DNA of 34,270 bases, taken from positions 1 to 34,270 of the forward strand of contig JAURVI010000014.1 of assembly GCA_030655515.1 (NCBI GenBank). The letters are read 5' to 3'. Below are positions 1-6,797 of this stretch, piece after piece. Under the pieces are notes generated by a model, which searched no databases, was not told the DNA's origin, and worked only from the letters and a program-made list of their open reading frames with translations. The position numbers and the translations under genes are program-made. Origin of the DNA: Polaromonas sp. GTDB taxonomy: Bacteria; Pseudomonadota; Gammaproteobacteria; Burkholderiales; Burkholderiaceae_C. Every line of letters begins with the position of its first letter. Positions within the stretch are counted from its first letter, which is position 1.

Positions 1-1460
1 GCGTCTTTGAGGGTCAGGTGGGCCGGCTGCTGCTCTTCATGGTTGGTGTTGGAGACAAACACCGAGCTCAGGCGGTCGAAGGTGATCTTGTTGTCGGGCT
101 TGGGGTAGACGATCTGCGGGCACTGCGACGCGGGCTTGAGCGCGGCGTGGTCGGCCAGCTTGCGGTGGATCGTCCACGGTGGATTGCGGATGCCCAGCCT
201 GGGCAGCAGCCACTGCTCGATGCCGGTCATCAGGGCGCCGACATACACGCCTTTTTTGAACCACTGCTTGAAGTTGCGCGACTGGTTGAGCTCGGGGTGC
301 AGCCAACTCTTGGCAAAAGCATCGGGGTAGGCGGTCAGTTCGTCGTGCTGTCGGCCCGCCGTCACCGCGCTGTACGCGGCTTCGGCCGCCAGCATGCCGG
401 TCTTGATGGCTGCGTGGCTGCCCTTGATGCGGGCCGCATTCAGGTAACCGGCGTCGCAGCCGACCAGCGCGCCACCGGGGAACACGGTTTTTGGCAGGCT
501 CAGGATGCCGCCCGCGGTGATGGCGCGTGCGCCGTAGCCGATCCGCTTGCCGCCTTCCAGATAGGCCTTGATGCGGGGATGTGTTTTCCAGCGCTGCATT
601 TCTTCAAACGGGCTGAGCCAGGGGTTGCTGTAGTCCAGGCCGACCACCAGACCCAGCGTGACCTTGTTGTCCTCCAGGTGGTACATGAAGCCGCCGCCAT
701 AGGTCTGGCTGTCCATCGGCCAGCCGGCGGTATGTACCACCAGGCCCGGCTTGTGTTTGGCCGGGTCGATTTCCCAGAGTTCCTTCACGCCGAGCGCATA
801 GGCCTGCGGGTCTTTGCCGGCGTCGAGTTTGAATTGGGCCATCAGTTGCTTGCCCAGGTGACCGCGCGCGCCTTCGGCAAAAATGGTGTATTTGCCATGC
901 AGTTCCATGCCCAACTGGAAATTGTCGGTCGGCTGGCCGTCTTTGCCCAGTCCCAGGTTGCCGGTGGCCACGCCCTTGACCGAACCGTCGTCGTTGTAAA
1001 GCACTTGCGCCGCTGCAAAGCCGGGGAAAATTTCAACGCCCAGACTTTCGGCCTGTTGTGCCAGCCAGCGCACCACATTGCCCAGGCTGACCACGTAGTT
1101 GCCTTCGTTGTGAAAGCACTCGGGGACAAGAAGCGACGGCGTTTTGGTTGCGCCGGTTTCGCTGAGGAAGAGCACCTCATCGCGGGTCACCGGCTGACTC
1201 AAAGGCGCGCCCAGTTCTTTCCAGTTTGGAATCAGCTCGGTGATGGCGCGCGGGTCCATCACGGCGCCGGACAAAATATGCGCGCCGGGCTCCGAGCCTT
1301 TTTCAAGCACCACCACCGACAGCTCGGTGCCCTTCTCAAGCGCCAGTTGTTTCAGGCGGATGGCGGTTGCCAAGCCGCCGGGGCCGCCCCCGACAACGAC
1401 CACGTCGTATTCCATGGCTTCACGGGGGCCAAACTGGGCCAGTATTTCTTGGTTGTTCAT
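1..1460 (-). CDS. Electron transfer flavoprotein-ubiquinone oxidoreductase (C-terminus cut by window edge)
   Basis: Membrane-associated flavoprotein that passes electrons from reduced ETF (fatty-acid and amino-acid oxidation) to ubiquinone. Reading the minus strand from ATG at 1460 gives MNNQEILAQFGPREAMEYDV followed at once by a VVVVGGGPGGLA dinucleotide-binding motif for FAD. Further on, the ETF-QO-typical segments SGAVMDPRA, HNEGNYVVSLG, FAEGARGHLGKQL, TYGGGFMYHL, GALVGCDAGYLN and GIEQWLLPRLG are present. About 486 codons are visible and the frame is still open at base 1. The family is about 550 residues, and the C-terminal ferredoxin-like 4Fe-4S domain is the part that lies outside. The gene stands alone here; the next gene on the same strand starts about 150 bases upstream of it. 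The assignment is secure from the run of family motifs. Confidence 0.95.
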   Translation of the reverse strand, partial: MNNQEILAQFGPREAMEYDVVVVGGGPGGLATAIRLKQLALEKGTELSVVVLEKGSEPGAHILSGAVMDPRAITELIPNWKELGAPLSQPVTRDEVLFLSETGATKTPSLLVPECFHNEGNYVVSLGNVVRWLAQQAESLGVEIFPGFAAAQVLYNDDGSVKGVATGNLGLGKDGQPTDNFQLGMELHGKYTIFAEGARGHLGKQLMAQFKLDAGKDPQAYALGVKELWEIDPAKHKPGLVVHTAGWPMDSQTYGGGFMYHLEDNKVTLGLVVGLDYSNPWLSPFEEMQRWKTHPRIKAYLEGGKRIGYGARAITAGGILSLPKTVFPGGALVGCDAGYLNAARIKGSHAAIKTGMLAAEAAYSAVTAGRQHDELTAYPDAFAKSWLHPELNQSRNFKQWFKKGVYVGALMTGIEQWLLPRLGIRNPPWTIHRKLADHAALKPASQCPQIVYPKPDNKITFDRLSSVFVSNTNHEEQQPAHLTLKD

Positions 1461-1606
1461 GATGGGGCTCGCTGATAATGAATTGCGGAACGGATTGTCT
1501 GTGTGACGGCTGATTTTATTCTGCTGGTTCTTCGTTGATTTCACTGTGATTTCTTCCTCACCCCACCCTCAACTCCAAAATCGCCTCTGGCGAAGCAGGC
1601 ATCCGC

Positions 1607-2182
1607 TCATTTCTGCCTAGGCGCGCGACCCATCAGGTAAAACTCCGGGTTGGGCCGCATGCTGGAAAAGCTGGCGATGCGGTTGGACAGGCCAAAAAAA
1701 GCGGTGATGGCGGCAATGTCCCAGATGTCTTCATCGTTGAAACCATGGGCATGCAGCGCGGCAAAGTCGGCCTCTTCGACCTCGTCCGATTTCTGGCAGA
1801 CCTTCATCGCAAAGTCCAGCATGGCGCGCTGGCGCGGCGTGATGTCGGCCTTGCGGTAGTTCACCGCGACCTGGTCGGCCAGCAGCGGCTTTTTCTCGTG
1901 AATCCGCAAAATGGCGCCGTGCGCCACCACGCAATACAGGCAGTGGTTGGCCGCGCTGGTGGTCGTGACAATCATCTCGCGGTCGCCTTTGCTCAGGCCT
2001 GACTCTTCCCTGAGCATCAGCGCGTCGTGGTAGGCAAAAAAAGCGCGCCATTCCGCCGGGCGGCGGGCCAATGCCAGAAACACATTGGGAACAAAGCCGG
2101 CCTTTGCCTGCACCTCCAGCACTTTGGCCTTGATGTCGTCGGGCAGGTCGTCGATAGCGGGGGCGGGGTAGCGCGTGGTCAT
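1607..2182 (-). CDS. AhpD-fold peroxidase-related protein
   Basis: A 191-residue protein of the AhpD/carboxymuconolactone decarboxylase fold, close to the group named 'uncharacterised peroxidase-related enzyme'. The sequence shows the redox motif NHCLYCVVAHG (CxxC with a following His) about residue 86, which in AhpD proteins carries peroxidase or disulfide-reductase chemistry. The C-terminal half has the helix-rich CMD pattern (FNDEDIWDIAAITAFFGLSNRIA). I start it at ATG 2182, preceded by AAAGAGA. An in-frame ATG at 2236 would place translation inside the terminator hairpin of the catalase gene, so it is unlikely. The gene lies directly downstream of catalase on the same strand but behind a strong terminator. 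It is probably expressed separately, perhaps as part of an oxidative-stress neighbourhood. The substrate is unknown. Confidence 0.85.
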   Translation of the reverse strand: MTTRYPAPAIDDLPDDIKAKVLEVQAKAGFVPNVFLALARRPAEWRAFFAYHDALMLREESGLSKGDREMIVTTTSAANHCLYCVVAHGAILRIHEKKPLLADQVAVNYRKADITPRQRAMLDFAMKVCQKSDEVEEADFAALHAHGFNDEDIWDIAAITAFFGLSNRIASFSSMRPNPEFYLMGRAPRQK

Positions 2183-2239
2183 GGCATTGTCTCTTTCTGG
2201 CGGATGTTCAGGCAATGATACGTTTGATGGCTTCATTAA

Positions 2240-2269
2240 AAAAGCGCATGGCTCTCACCATGCGCTTTT
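2240..2269 (-). terminator. Rho-independent terminator after the catalase gene
   Basis: Perfect 12-bp inverted repeat AAAAGCGCATGG (2240-2251) and CCATGCGCTTTT (2258-2269) with a 6-base loop. Read on the minus strand, the stem is followed by six T, giving a classical terminator about 30 bases after the catalase stop. On the plus strand only four T follow. Confidence 0.9.
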
Positions 2270-2300
2270 GGTCAGATCCGCGCAGAGCGCGCGTGAGTGT

Positions 2301-3770
2301 TCAAACCACCGGATTGGGCGCAGCTGCTGCAGCAGCCTTCGCCAAAGCTTCCAGTGCCTTCGCCACGCCCGCCCCATAGGCCGGATCAGCCTTCGCGCAG
2401 TTGGCAATGTGACGCTCCTGGATGGCTTTCGAGGCACCGCCTACCGAGCGCGCGGTGTTTTCGAACAGCACCTGCTGCTGCGCCGGCGTCATCAGGCGAA
2501 ACAGCTTGCCCGGCTGCGAGTAGTAGTCCTTATCGACCCGGTGGTTCCAGTGGTCGGCTGCGCCTTCGATGGACAGGGGCGGTTCTGCAAAGTCGGGCTG
2601 CTCCTGCCATGAGCCCTTGCTGTTGGGTTCGTAACCGATTTCTGCGCCCTTGTTGTCGTCCACACGCATGCTGCCGTCGCGGTGGTAGCTGTGGAAGGGG
2701 CACTTGGGCGCGTTCACCGGAATCTGGTGGTGGTTCACGCCCAGGCGGTAGCGCTGCGCGTCGCCGTAGGAAAAGAGGCGCGACTGCAGCATCTTGTCGG
2801 GCGAGAAGCTGATGCCTGGCACCACGTTGGCCGGAGAGAATGCGAGCTGCTCGACTTCGGCAAAGTAGTTTTCCGGATTGCGGTTGAGTTCCAGCACGCC
2901 CACGTCGATCAGCGGGTAGTCGCCGTGTGGCCAGACCTTGGTCAAGTCGAACGGGTTCAGGTGGTAGGTGGCCGCATCTTTCTCTGGCATGACCTGGATT
3001 TTCAGATTCCAGCGCGGAAAGTTCTTGTTGTTGATCGCGTCGAGCAGGTCGGCCTGGGCGCTCTCGCGGTCGCGGCCCACGAGTTCGGCGGCTTCCGCAT
3101 CCGTCAAATTTTCAATGCCCTGTTGCGTGACGAAGTGGAACTTGACCCAGAAGCGTTCGTTTTGCGCGTTCAGGAAACTGAAGGTGTGGCTGCCAAAACC
3201 GTGCATGTGGCGATACGACCTGGGTAGGCCGCGGTCACTCATCACGATGGTCACCTGGTGCAAGGCCTCGGGCAGCAGGGTCCAGAAGTCCCAGTTGTTT
3301 TCGGCGCTGCGCATGTTGGTGCGTGGGTCGCGCTTGACCGCGCGGTTGAGGTCGGGAAATTTCAGTGGGTCGCGCAGGAAGAAGACCGGCGTGTTGTTAC
3401 CCACAAGATCCCAGTTGCCTTCTTCGGTATAAAACTTGATGGCAAAGCCGCGGATGTCGCGCTCGGCATCGGCCGCGCCGCGCTCACCCGCCACAGTGGA
3501 AAAGCGCAGCACCAGATCGGTCTTCTTGCCGACCTGCGAGAAGATTTTGGCCGTGGTGTATTTCGTGATGTCGTGCGTGACAGTGAAGGTGCCATAGGCT
3601 GCAGAGCCTTTGGCGTGCATGCGCCGCTCGGGAATCACTTCGCGGGCAAAATGCGCCAGCTTCTCCAGATGCCAGACGTCCTGCAGCAGCACGGGACCGC
3701 GCGGACCTGCAGTTTGGGTGTTCTGGTTGTCGACGACCGGGGCGCCGGCGGCGGTGGTTAATTGGGTCAT
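2301..3770 (-). CDS. Monofunctional heme catalase
   Basis: Converts hydrogen peroxide to water and oxygen. The 489-residue length fits small-subunit catalases (about 480-500). Visible are the distal histidine in [12 protein letters not shown] (His52), the distal asparagine in [14 protein letters not shown] (Asn125), the [20 protein letters not shown] block, and the proximal heme-tyrosine motif [15 protein letters not shown] use ATG 3770 because AAAGGAA lies just upstream; an in-frame extension to 3827 has no support. The C-terminus ends in an alanine-rich tail ([13 protein letters not shown]). The gene has its own terminator at 2240-2269 and a 220-base upstream gap that contains a degenerate repeat. 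A peroxide regulator is not adjacent, so control cannot be read from the context. Catalase as such is certain; which of the paralogue names (katA, katB, katE) applies cannot be told from this sequence. Confidence 0.96.
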   Translation of the reverse strand: MTQLTTAAGAPVVDNQNTQTAGPRGPVLLQDVWHLEKLAHFAREVIPERRMHAKGSAAYGTFTVTHDITKYTTAKIFSQVGKKTDLVLRFSTVAGERGAADAERDIRGFAIKFYTEEGNWDLVGNNTPVFFLRDPLKFPDLNRAVKRDPRTNMRSAENNWDFWTLLPEALHQVTIVMSDRGLPRSYRHMHGFGSHTFSFLNAQNERFWVKFHFVTQQGIENLTDAEAAELVGRDRESAQADLLDAINNKNFPRWNLKIQVMPEKDAATYHLNPFDLTKVWPHGDYPLIDVGVLELNRNPENYFAEVEQLAFSPANVVPGISFSPDKMLQSRLFSYGDAQRYRLGVNHHQIPVNAPKCPFHSYHRDGSMRVDDNKGAEIGYEPNSKGSWQEQPDFAEPPLSIEGAADHWNHRVDKDYYSQPGKLFRLMTPAQQQVLFENTARSVGGASKAIQERHIANCAKADPAYGAGVAKALEALAKAAAAAAPNPVV

Positions 3771-3828
3771 GGCGGTGTTCCTTTGCTCGCAGGTCGAAAC
3801 TATGGGTGGCGATTTGATTGTCTTCAAT

Positions 3829-3896
3829 GGCTATCAATGAAGCAATAGCTCGTCCATAGTAATTCTTCACAGCGCTGATAGACAGCGGCTCTATCT
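3829..3896. repeat. Possible degenerate copy of an AGCT-type intergenic repeat
   Basis: The gap between catalase and the next gene contains a GCTATCAATG...CAATAGCT inverted segment and an AGCGCTGATAGACAGCGGCT segment. Together they resemble the small AT/AGCGCT-rich repeats seen at 11650, 13106 and 14446. The similarity is partial and judged by eye. Confidence 0.3.
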
Positions 3897-3991
3897 CTCG
3901 CCTTGAGTCGGTCGGGCTATCCGGGCCGGCGTGTTTGTCCGGGGCGTGACAGCAGGCCGTTATGCTTGGCAATTTTTCAAGAGTACACGTT

Positions 3992-4369
3992 ATGGATTCC
4001 CAGTTTGAAAAAGGCCTGGTCACCCGCAAGCAGGTGATGGGCGAAGACTTTGTCGCCAATGCGTTTGCCAACGCCACCGATTTCACCCGTCCGATTCAGG
4101 AACACATCACCAGCAAAGCCTGGGGCGATGTGTGGCAGCGCGAAGGGCTGGACCGCAAGATCCGCAGCCTGGTCACGGTCGCGATGCTGACCGCGCTGGG
4201 CAAGCAGCACGAGCTCAAGGCGCATGTGCGAGGCGCGCTGAACAACGGCGCAACATCCACCGAAATCCAGGAGGTGCTGCTGCATGCCGCGGTGTATTGC
4301 GGCGTGCCTGCGGCGGTGGACGCTTTTCGCAGCGCTGCCGAGGTGGTGGACAGGGCCAGGAAAACCTGA
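3992..4369 (+). CDS. Carboxymuconolactone decarboxylase family protein (PcaC-like)
   Basis: A 125-residue protein that resembles 4-carboxymuconolactone decarboxylase along its whole length. It has the pattern AWGDVWQREGLDRKIRSLVTVAMLTALGK, then ELKAHVRGALNNGAT and EVLLHAAVYCGVPAAVDAF, which are the hallmark helices of PcaC. PcaC acts in protocatechuate degradation, but no other pca gene is nearby, so the true substrate may differ. The start is ATG 3992 (MDSQFEKG), with AAGAG upstream. An in-frame ATG at 3962 would add ten residues that do not look like the family. It lies divergent from catalase and convergent with the PAS-LuxR gene. Together with the AhpD-fold gene at 1607, it means catalase is flanked on both sides by members of the same fold superfamily. 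Confidence 0.85.
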   Translation: MDSQFEKGLVTRKQVMGEDFVANAFANATDFTRPIQEHITSKAWGDVWQREGLDRKIRSLVTVAMLTALGKQHELKAHVRGALNNGATSTEIQEVLLHAAVYCGVPAAVDAFRSAAEVVDRARKT

Positions 4370-4451
4370 AACTGGCATCTTGTTGAAGCATTTTTGCCTG
4401 CACCCCGGTAAATGCCGACGCGGGAAGCTATCGAAATAACAGCAAACAGGC

Positions 4452-5021
4452 CTACCCGGCCACCAGTTTATGCACCAGATCGGCGGTGGTGGACGCCTTG
4501 TATTTGCGCATCAGGCGGGCGCGGTAAATCTCGACGGTGCGGGGGCTGATGACGAGGGCGCGGCCGATCTCCTTGGACGTCAGGCCGCCCAGCAGGTGCG
4601 CGGCGACCTCGCGTTCGCGCGCCGTGAGTTCCTCTTTCACCGGGCGGCGCGAACTGAGGTCTTCAAAGGACCAGATGCCGGACTCGTGCGGCGCGGCGCG
4701 GTTCAGCGCGCGCCCGGTGACGTGGCACCAGAAGGTCTCGCCTTTGAGGCGGCCGTCCACCCGCTTCATGATCCGGTCGTCGGCGTAATGGCCCTTGGCA
4801 TTGAGAATCGGCAGCATGCGCTCGCCGATGCGCTCGTATTCGTCGGCGCTGGGGTAGAGAATCCGGAACGACTGGCCAATCAGTTGCTCCCGCGCAGCGC
4901 CGAACATCTCGCACAGGTGCTGGTTGCAGTCCACGATGGCCCGGTTGCGCGAAAGCACCAGACCCACGGGGGCCATATTGAAGGCCAGGCGGTAGTCGAT
5001 GTCCATGGTTTGGGTGGGCAT
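4452..5021 (-). CDS. PAS domain LuxR-type transcriptional regulator
   Basis: A 189-residue DNA-binding regulator with two domains. Residues about 8-120 form a PAS sensor (LAFNMAPVGLVLSRNRAIVDCNQHLCEMFG, and later GETFWCHVTGRAL). Residues about 131-180 form a LuxR/GerE helix-turn-helix (LTAREREVAAHLLGGLTSKEI followed by SPRTVEIYRARLM). There is no receiver domain, so the input is probably a small ligand or redox state bound by the PAS fold rather than phosphorylation. The start is taken at ATG 5021; ATG 5006 is an alternative six-codon-spaced start. It is divergently placed against scoAB with a 103-base gap holding direct repeats, so control of ketone-body CoA transfer is the natural guess. 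That role is inferred from position only. Confidence 0.88.
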   Translation of the reverse strand: MPTQTMDIDYRLAFNMAPVGLVLSRNRAIVDCNQHLCEMFGAAREQLIGQSFRILYPSADEYERIGERMLPILNAKGHYADDRIMKRVDGRLKGETFWCHVTGRALNRAAPHESGIWSFEDLSSRRPVKEELTAREREVAAHLLGGLTSKEIGRALVISPRTVEIYRARLMRKYKASTTADLVHKLVAG

Positions 5022-5074
5022 TGCGCGTGGTGTATGAGGGTTAGACTTTAAGGGGAACTACGTATGTTGATAGG

Positions 5075-5105
5075 TCGTATCGTAAAGCTTTAGACGTTCG
5101 TATCG
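5075..5105 (+). promoter_or_regulatory. Direct repeats TCGTATCG, possible operator upstream of scoA
   Basis: The octamer TCGTATCG occurs at 5075-5082 and again at 5098-5105, a 23-base period, within the gap between the divergent PAS-LuxR gene and scoA. A related TACGTATG lies at 5060. The spacing is about two helical turns, as expected for a regulator bound on one DNA face. The function is inferred. Confidence 0.4.
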
Positions 5106-5124
5106 AGTTCTGCAGGAGAATTTT

Positions 5125-5832
5125 GTGAATAAACTTTTCCCTTCTGCTGCCGAGGCCCTCCAGGGTGTCGTCAAGGATGGTCAGTTGCTGGCTGTCGGCG
5201 GCTTTGGCTTGTGCGGCATTCCCGAGGCATTGATCGAGGCGCTGCGTGACAGCGGTGTTCAAAACCTCAGCGTCATTTCCAACAATGCCGGTGTCGACGG
5301 CTTCGGCTTGGGAAAACTGCTGGAGACGCGGCAGATCAAAAAAATGATTTCCAGCTACGTTGGCGAGAACAAGGAGTTCGAGCGCCAGTACCTGGCCGGT
5401 GAGCTGGAACTGGAGTTCACGCCGCAAGGAACGCTGGCGGAAAAGCTGCGTGCCGGCGGCGCGGGCATTCCGGCATTTTTCACCAAGACCGGTGTCGGCA
5501 CCCAGGTGGCCGACGGCAAGGAACTGCGCGAATTTGACGGCGAAACCTATGTGATGGAACGCGCGCTGGTGCCCGAGGTGTCGCTGGTCAAGGCGCATGT
5601 GGCCGACAAGTCGGGCAACCTGCAGTTTCGCCTGACCGCGCGCAACTTCAACCCCGCCGTGGCCATGGCCGGCAAGATCTGCATCGTCGAAGTCGAAAAG
5701 ATTGTCGAGACCGGCGAGCTGGCGCCCGACCAGATTCATTTGCCCGGCATTTATGTACACCGCATCGTGCTCAATGCCCACCCCGAGAAGCGCATCGAGA
5801 AGCGCACGATCACCGAGAAAACTGGAGCCTGA
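5125..5832 (+). CDS. scoA: 3-oxoacid CoA-transferase subunit A
   Basis: Alpha subunit of succinyl-CoA:3-ketoacid CoA-transferase, which activates acetoacetate (or another 3-oxoacid) with CoA from succinyl-CoA for entry into the TCA cycle. The 235-residue length is standard. The glycine-rich CoA-transferase signature GGFGLCGIPEALIEAL sits near residue 26. The segments NNAGVDGFGLG, YVGENKEFERQYL and AGIPAFFTKTGVGT match the family. The start is GTG at 5125, with a strong AGGAGA ribosome site six bases upstream; no closer ATG exists. It is followed after 3 bases by the beta subunit, so the two are translated as a pair. A pcaIJ or atoDA role with another 3-oxoacid cannot be excluded. There are no pca or ato neighbours apart from the PcaC-like gene. 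Confidence 0.93.
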   Translation: MNKLFPSAAEALQGVVKDGQLLAVGGFGLCGIPEALIEALRDSGVQNLSVISNNAGVDGFGLGKLLETRQIKKMISSYVGENKEFERQYLAGELELEFTPQGTLAEKLRAGGAGIPAFFTKTGVGTQVADGKELREFDGETYVMERALVPEVSLVKAHVADKSGNLQFRLTARNFNPAVAMAGKICIVEVEKIVETGELAPDQIHLPGIYVHRIVLNAHPEKRIEKRTITEKTGA

Positions 5833-5835
5833 ATC

Positions 5836-6474
5836 ATGCCTTGGAACCAAGACCAGATGGCCGCGCGTGCGGCGCAGGAACTCGAAGACGGTTTTTACGT
5901 CAACCTCGGCATCGGCATTCCGACGCTGGTGGCCAACTTCGTACCCAATGACAAGGAAGTGTGGCTGCAGTCGGAAAACGGCATGCTGGGCATAGGCGCG
6001 TTTCCGACCGAGGATCAGGTGGACGCCGACCTGATCAATGCCGGCAAGCAGACCGTGACCACCATCAAGGGCTCGTCGATTTTCGGCAGCCACGACAGCT
6101 TTGCCATGATTCGCGGCGGCAAGATCAACCTCAGCATCCTGGGGGCCATGCAGGTCAGCGAACACGGTGACCTGGCCAACTGGATGATTCCGGGCAAGAT
6201 GGTCAAGGGCATGGGCGGCGCCATGGACCTGGTGGCCGGCGTCAAGCGCGTGATCGTTTTGATGGAGCACGTTGCCAAGAAGAAAGACGGCGGCGAAGAT
6301 CTGAAGATTCTTGAAAAGTGCTCGCTGCCGCTGACCGGAGTAGGCGTGGTGGACCGCATCATCACCGACCTGGCGGTGATGGACGTGACGCCCCAAGGCC
6401 TGAAGGTGGTGGAACTGGCGCCCGGTGTAACGATGGACGCACTGCAAGCCAAGACCGGCTGCAAGCTGCACTGA
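5836..6474 (+). CDS. scoB: 3-oxoacid CoA-transferase subunit B
   Basis: Beta subunit, 212 residues, carrying the catalytic glutamate in the [11 protein letters not shown] signature (Glu47), which forms the glutamyl-CoA thioester intermediate. Other family blocks are [52 protein letters not shown] and the C-terminal [14 protein letters not shown]. It begins 3 bases after the scoA stop and ends 23 bases before the 3' end of the oppositely oriented tRNA gene. No T-rich terminator is visible right after the stop. The bidirectional hairpin at 6587-6616, beyond the tRNA, could stop readthrough. Confidence 0.94.
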   Translation: MPWNQDQMAARAAQELEDGFYVNLGIGIPTLVANFVPNDKEVWLQSENGMLGIGAFPTEDQVDADLINAGKQTVTTIKGSSIFGSHDSFAMIRGGKINLSILGAMQVSEHGDLANWMIPGKMVKGMGGAMDLVAGVKRVIVLMEHVAKKKDGGEDLKILEKCSLPLTGVGVVDRIITDLAVMDVTPQGLKVVELAPGVTMDALQAKTGCKLH

Positions 6475-6497
6475 TGGTTGGAGGCGTCTTGAAGTAC

Positions 6498-6571
6498 TGG
6501 AGCGGGTGAAGGGAATCGAACCCTCGTATGAAGCTTGGGAAGCTGCCGTTCTGCCATTGAACTACACCCGC
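6498..6571 (-). tRNA. tRNA-Gly (anticodon CCC)
   Basis: 74 bases read on the minus strand with the CCA end encoded. The acceptor stem is GCGGGTG/CACCCGC, the D-arm GTTC...GAAC, the anticodon loop TTCCCAA (anticodon CCC) and the T-arm GAGGG TTCGATT CCCTT. Discriminator base U. In the anticodon stem GCAGC/GCTTC, four pairs form but position 28 C faces 42 U, a mismatch. All other stems close. The gene lies between convergent scoB and the small DsrE-like ORF, with a TATAAT just upstream. Confidence 0.93.
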
Positions 6572-6583
6572 ATGTTTGCCTGC

Positions 6584-6589
6584 ATTATA
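6584..6589 (-). promoter_or_regulatory. Probable -10 element of the tRNA-Gly gene
   Basis: On the minus strand a perfect TATAAT lies 12 bases before the mature tRNA 5' end. It overlaps the outer bases of the hairpin at 6587-6616. No good -35 is seen 17 bases upstream, where the hairpin itself lies. Confidence 0.5.
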
Positions 6590-6616
6590 AAAGCCAACCG
6601 GCTGGTTGGCTTTTAT
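6587..6616. terminator. Bidirectional terminator hairpin
   Basis: Perfect 13-bp inverted repeat ATAAAAGCCAACC (6587-6599) and its complement (6604-6616) around a GGCT loop. It has T4 runs in both directions. It lies 20 bases past the stop of the aldehyde dehydrogenase/DsrE-fragment transcript and could also stop plus-strand readthrough from scoAB. Confidence 0.75.
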
Positions 6617-6635
6617 CAGGCGACGAAAAAGTGCA

Positions 6636-6797
6636 TCACGGTCGCACATAGGCCCAGCCTTCACCCTGCCTCTTCATGAGTTCGACCACGCCCGCGGGGA
6701 CGTACCCGGTGGCAGAGTTCATGTCGGCCTTGGTGAGTTTTTGGGTCGTCATGGCGTTTTCGCAGCCCACGACCTGAATGCATTGCTTGATGATCAT
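6636..6797 (-). pseudogene. C-terminal fragment of a DsrE-family protein (53 codons)
   Basis: The reading frame from ATG 6797 encodes 53 residues. From its beginning it looks like the last third of a DsrE/DsrF-like sulfur-relay protein: a CIQVVGCENAM segment with the family Cys, then KLTKADM, then the tail GYVPAGVVELMKRQGEGWAY and VRP. Family members are about 110-150 residues, so the N-terminal strands are missing. The start ATG overlaps the TGA of the upstream aldehyde dehydrogenase as ATGA, so the fragment could be translated by coupling. An internal ATG at 6752 would give only 38 residues. A deletion that removed the gap and the 5' part of the gene fits best. A functional short protein is the alternative. 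The family call rests on recalled DsrE tails, not on a search. Confidence 0.6.

Noticed and set aside
18..1475. 485-codon plus-strand frame at the window start
   Set aside because: It is the shadow of ETF-QO on the minus strand, which has clear FAD-binding and family motifs.
5041..6471. 476-codon minus-strand frame over scoAB
   Set aside because: Complete overlap with two well-supported genes and low-complexity composition; a GC-codon shadow.
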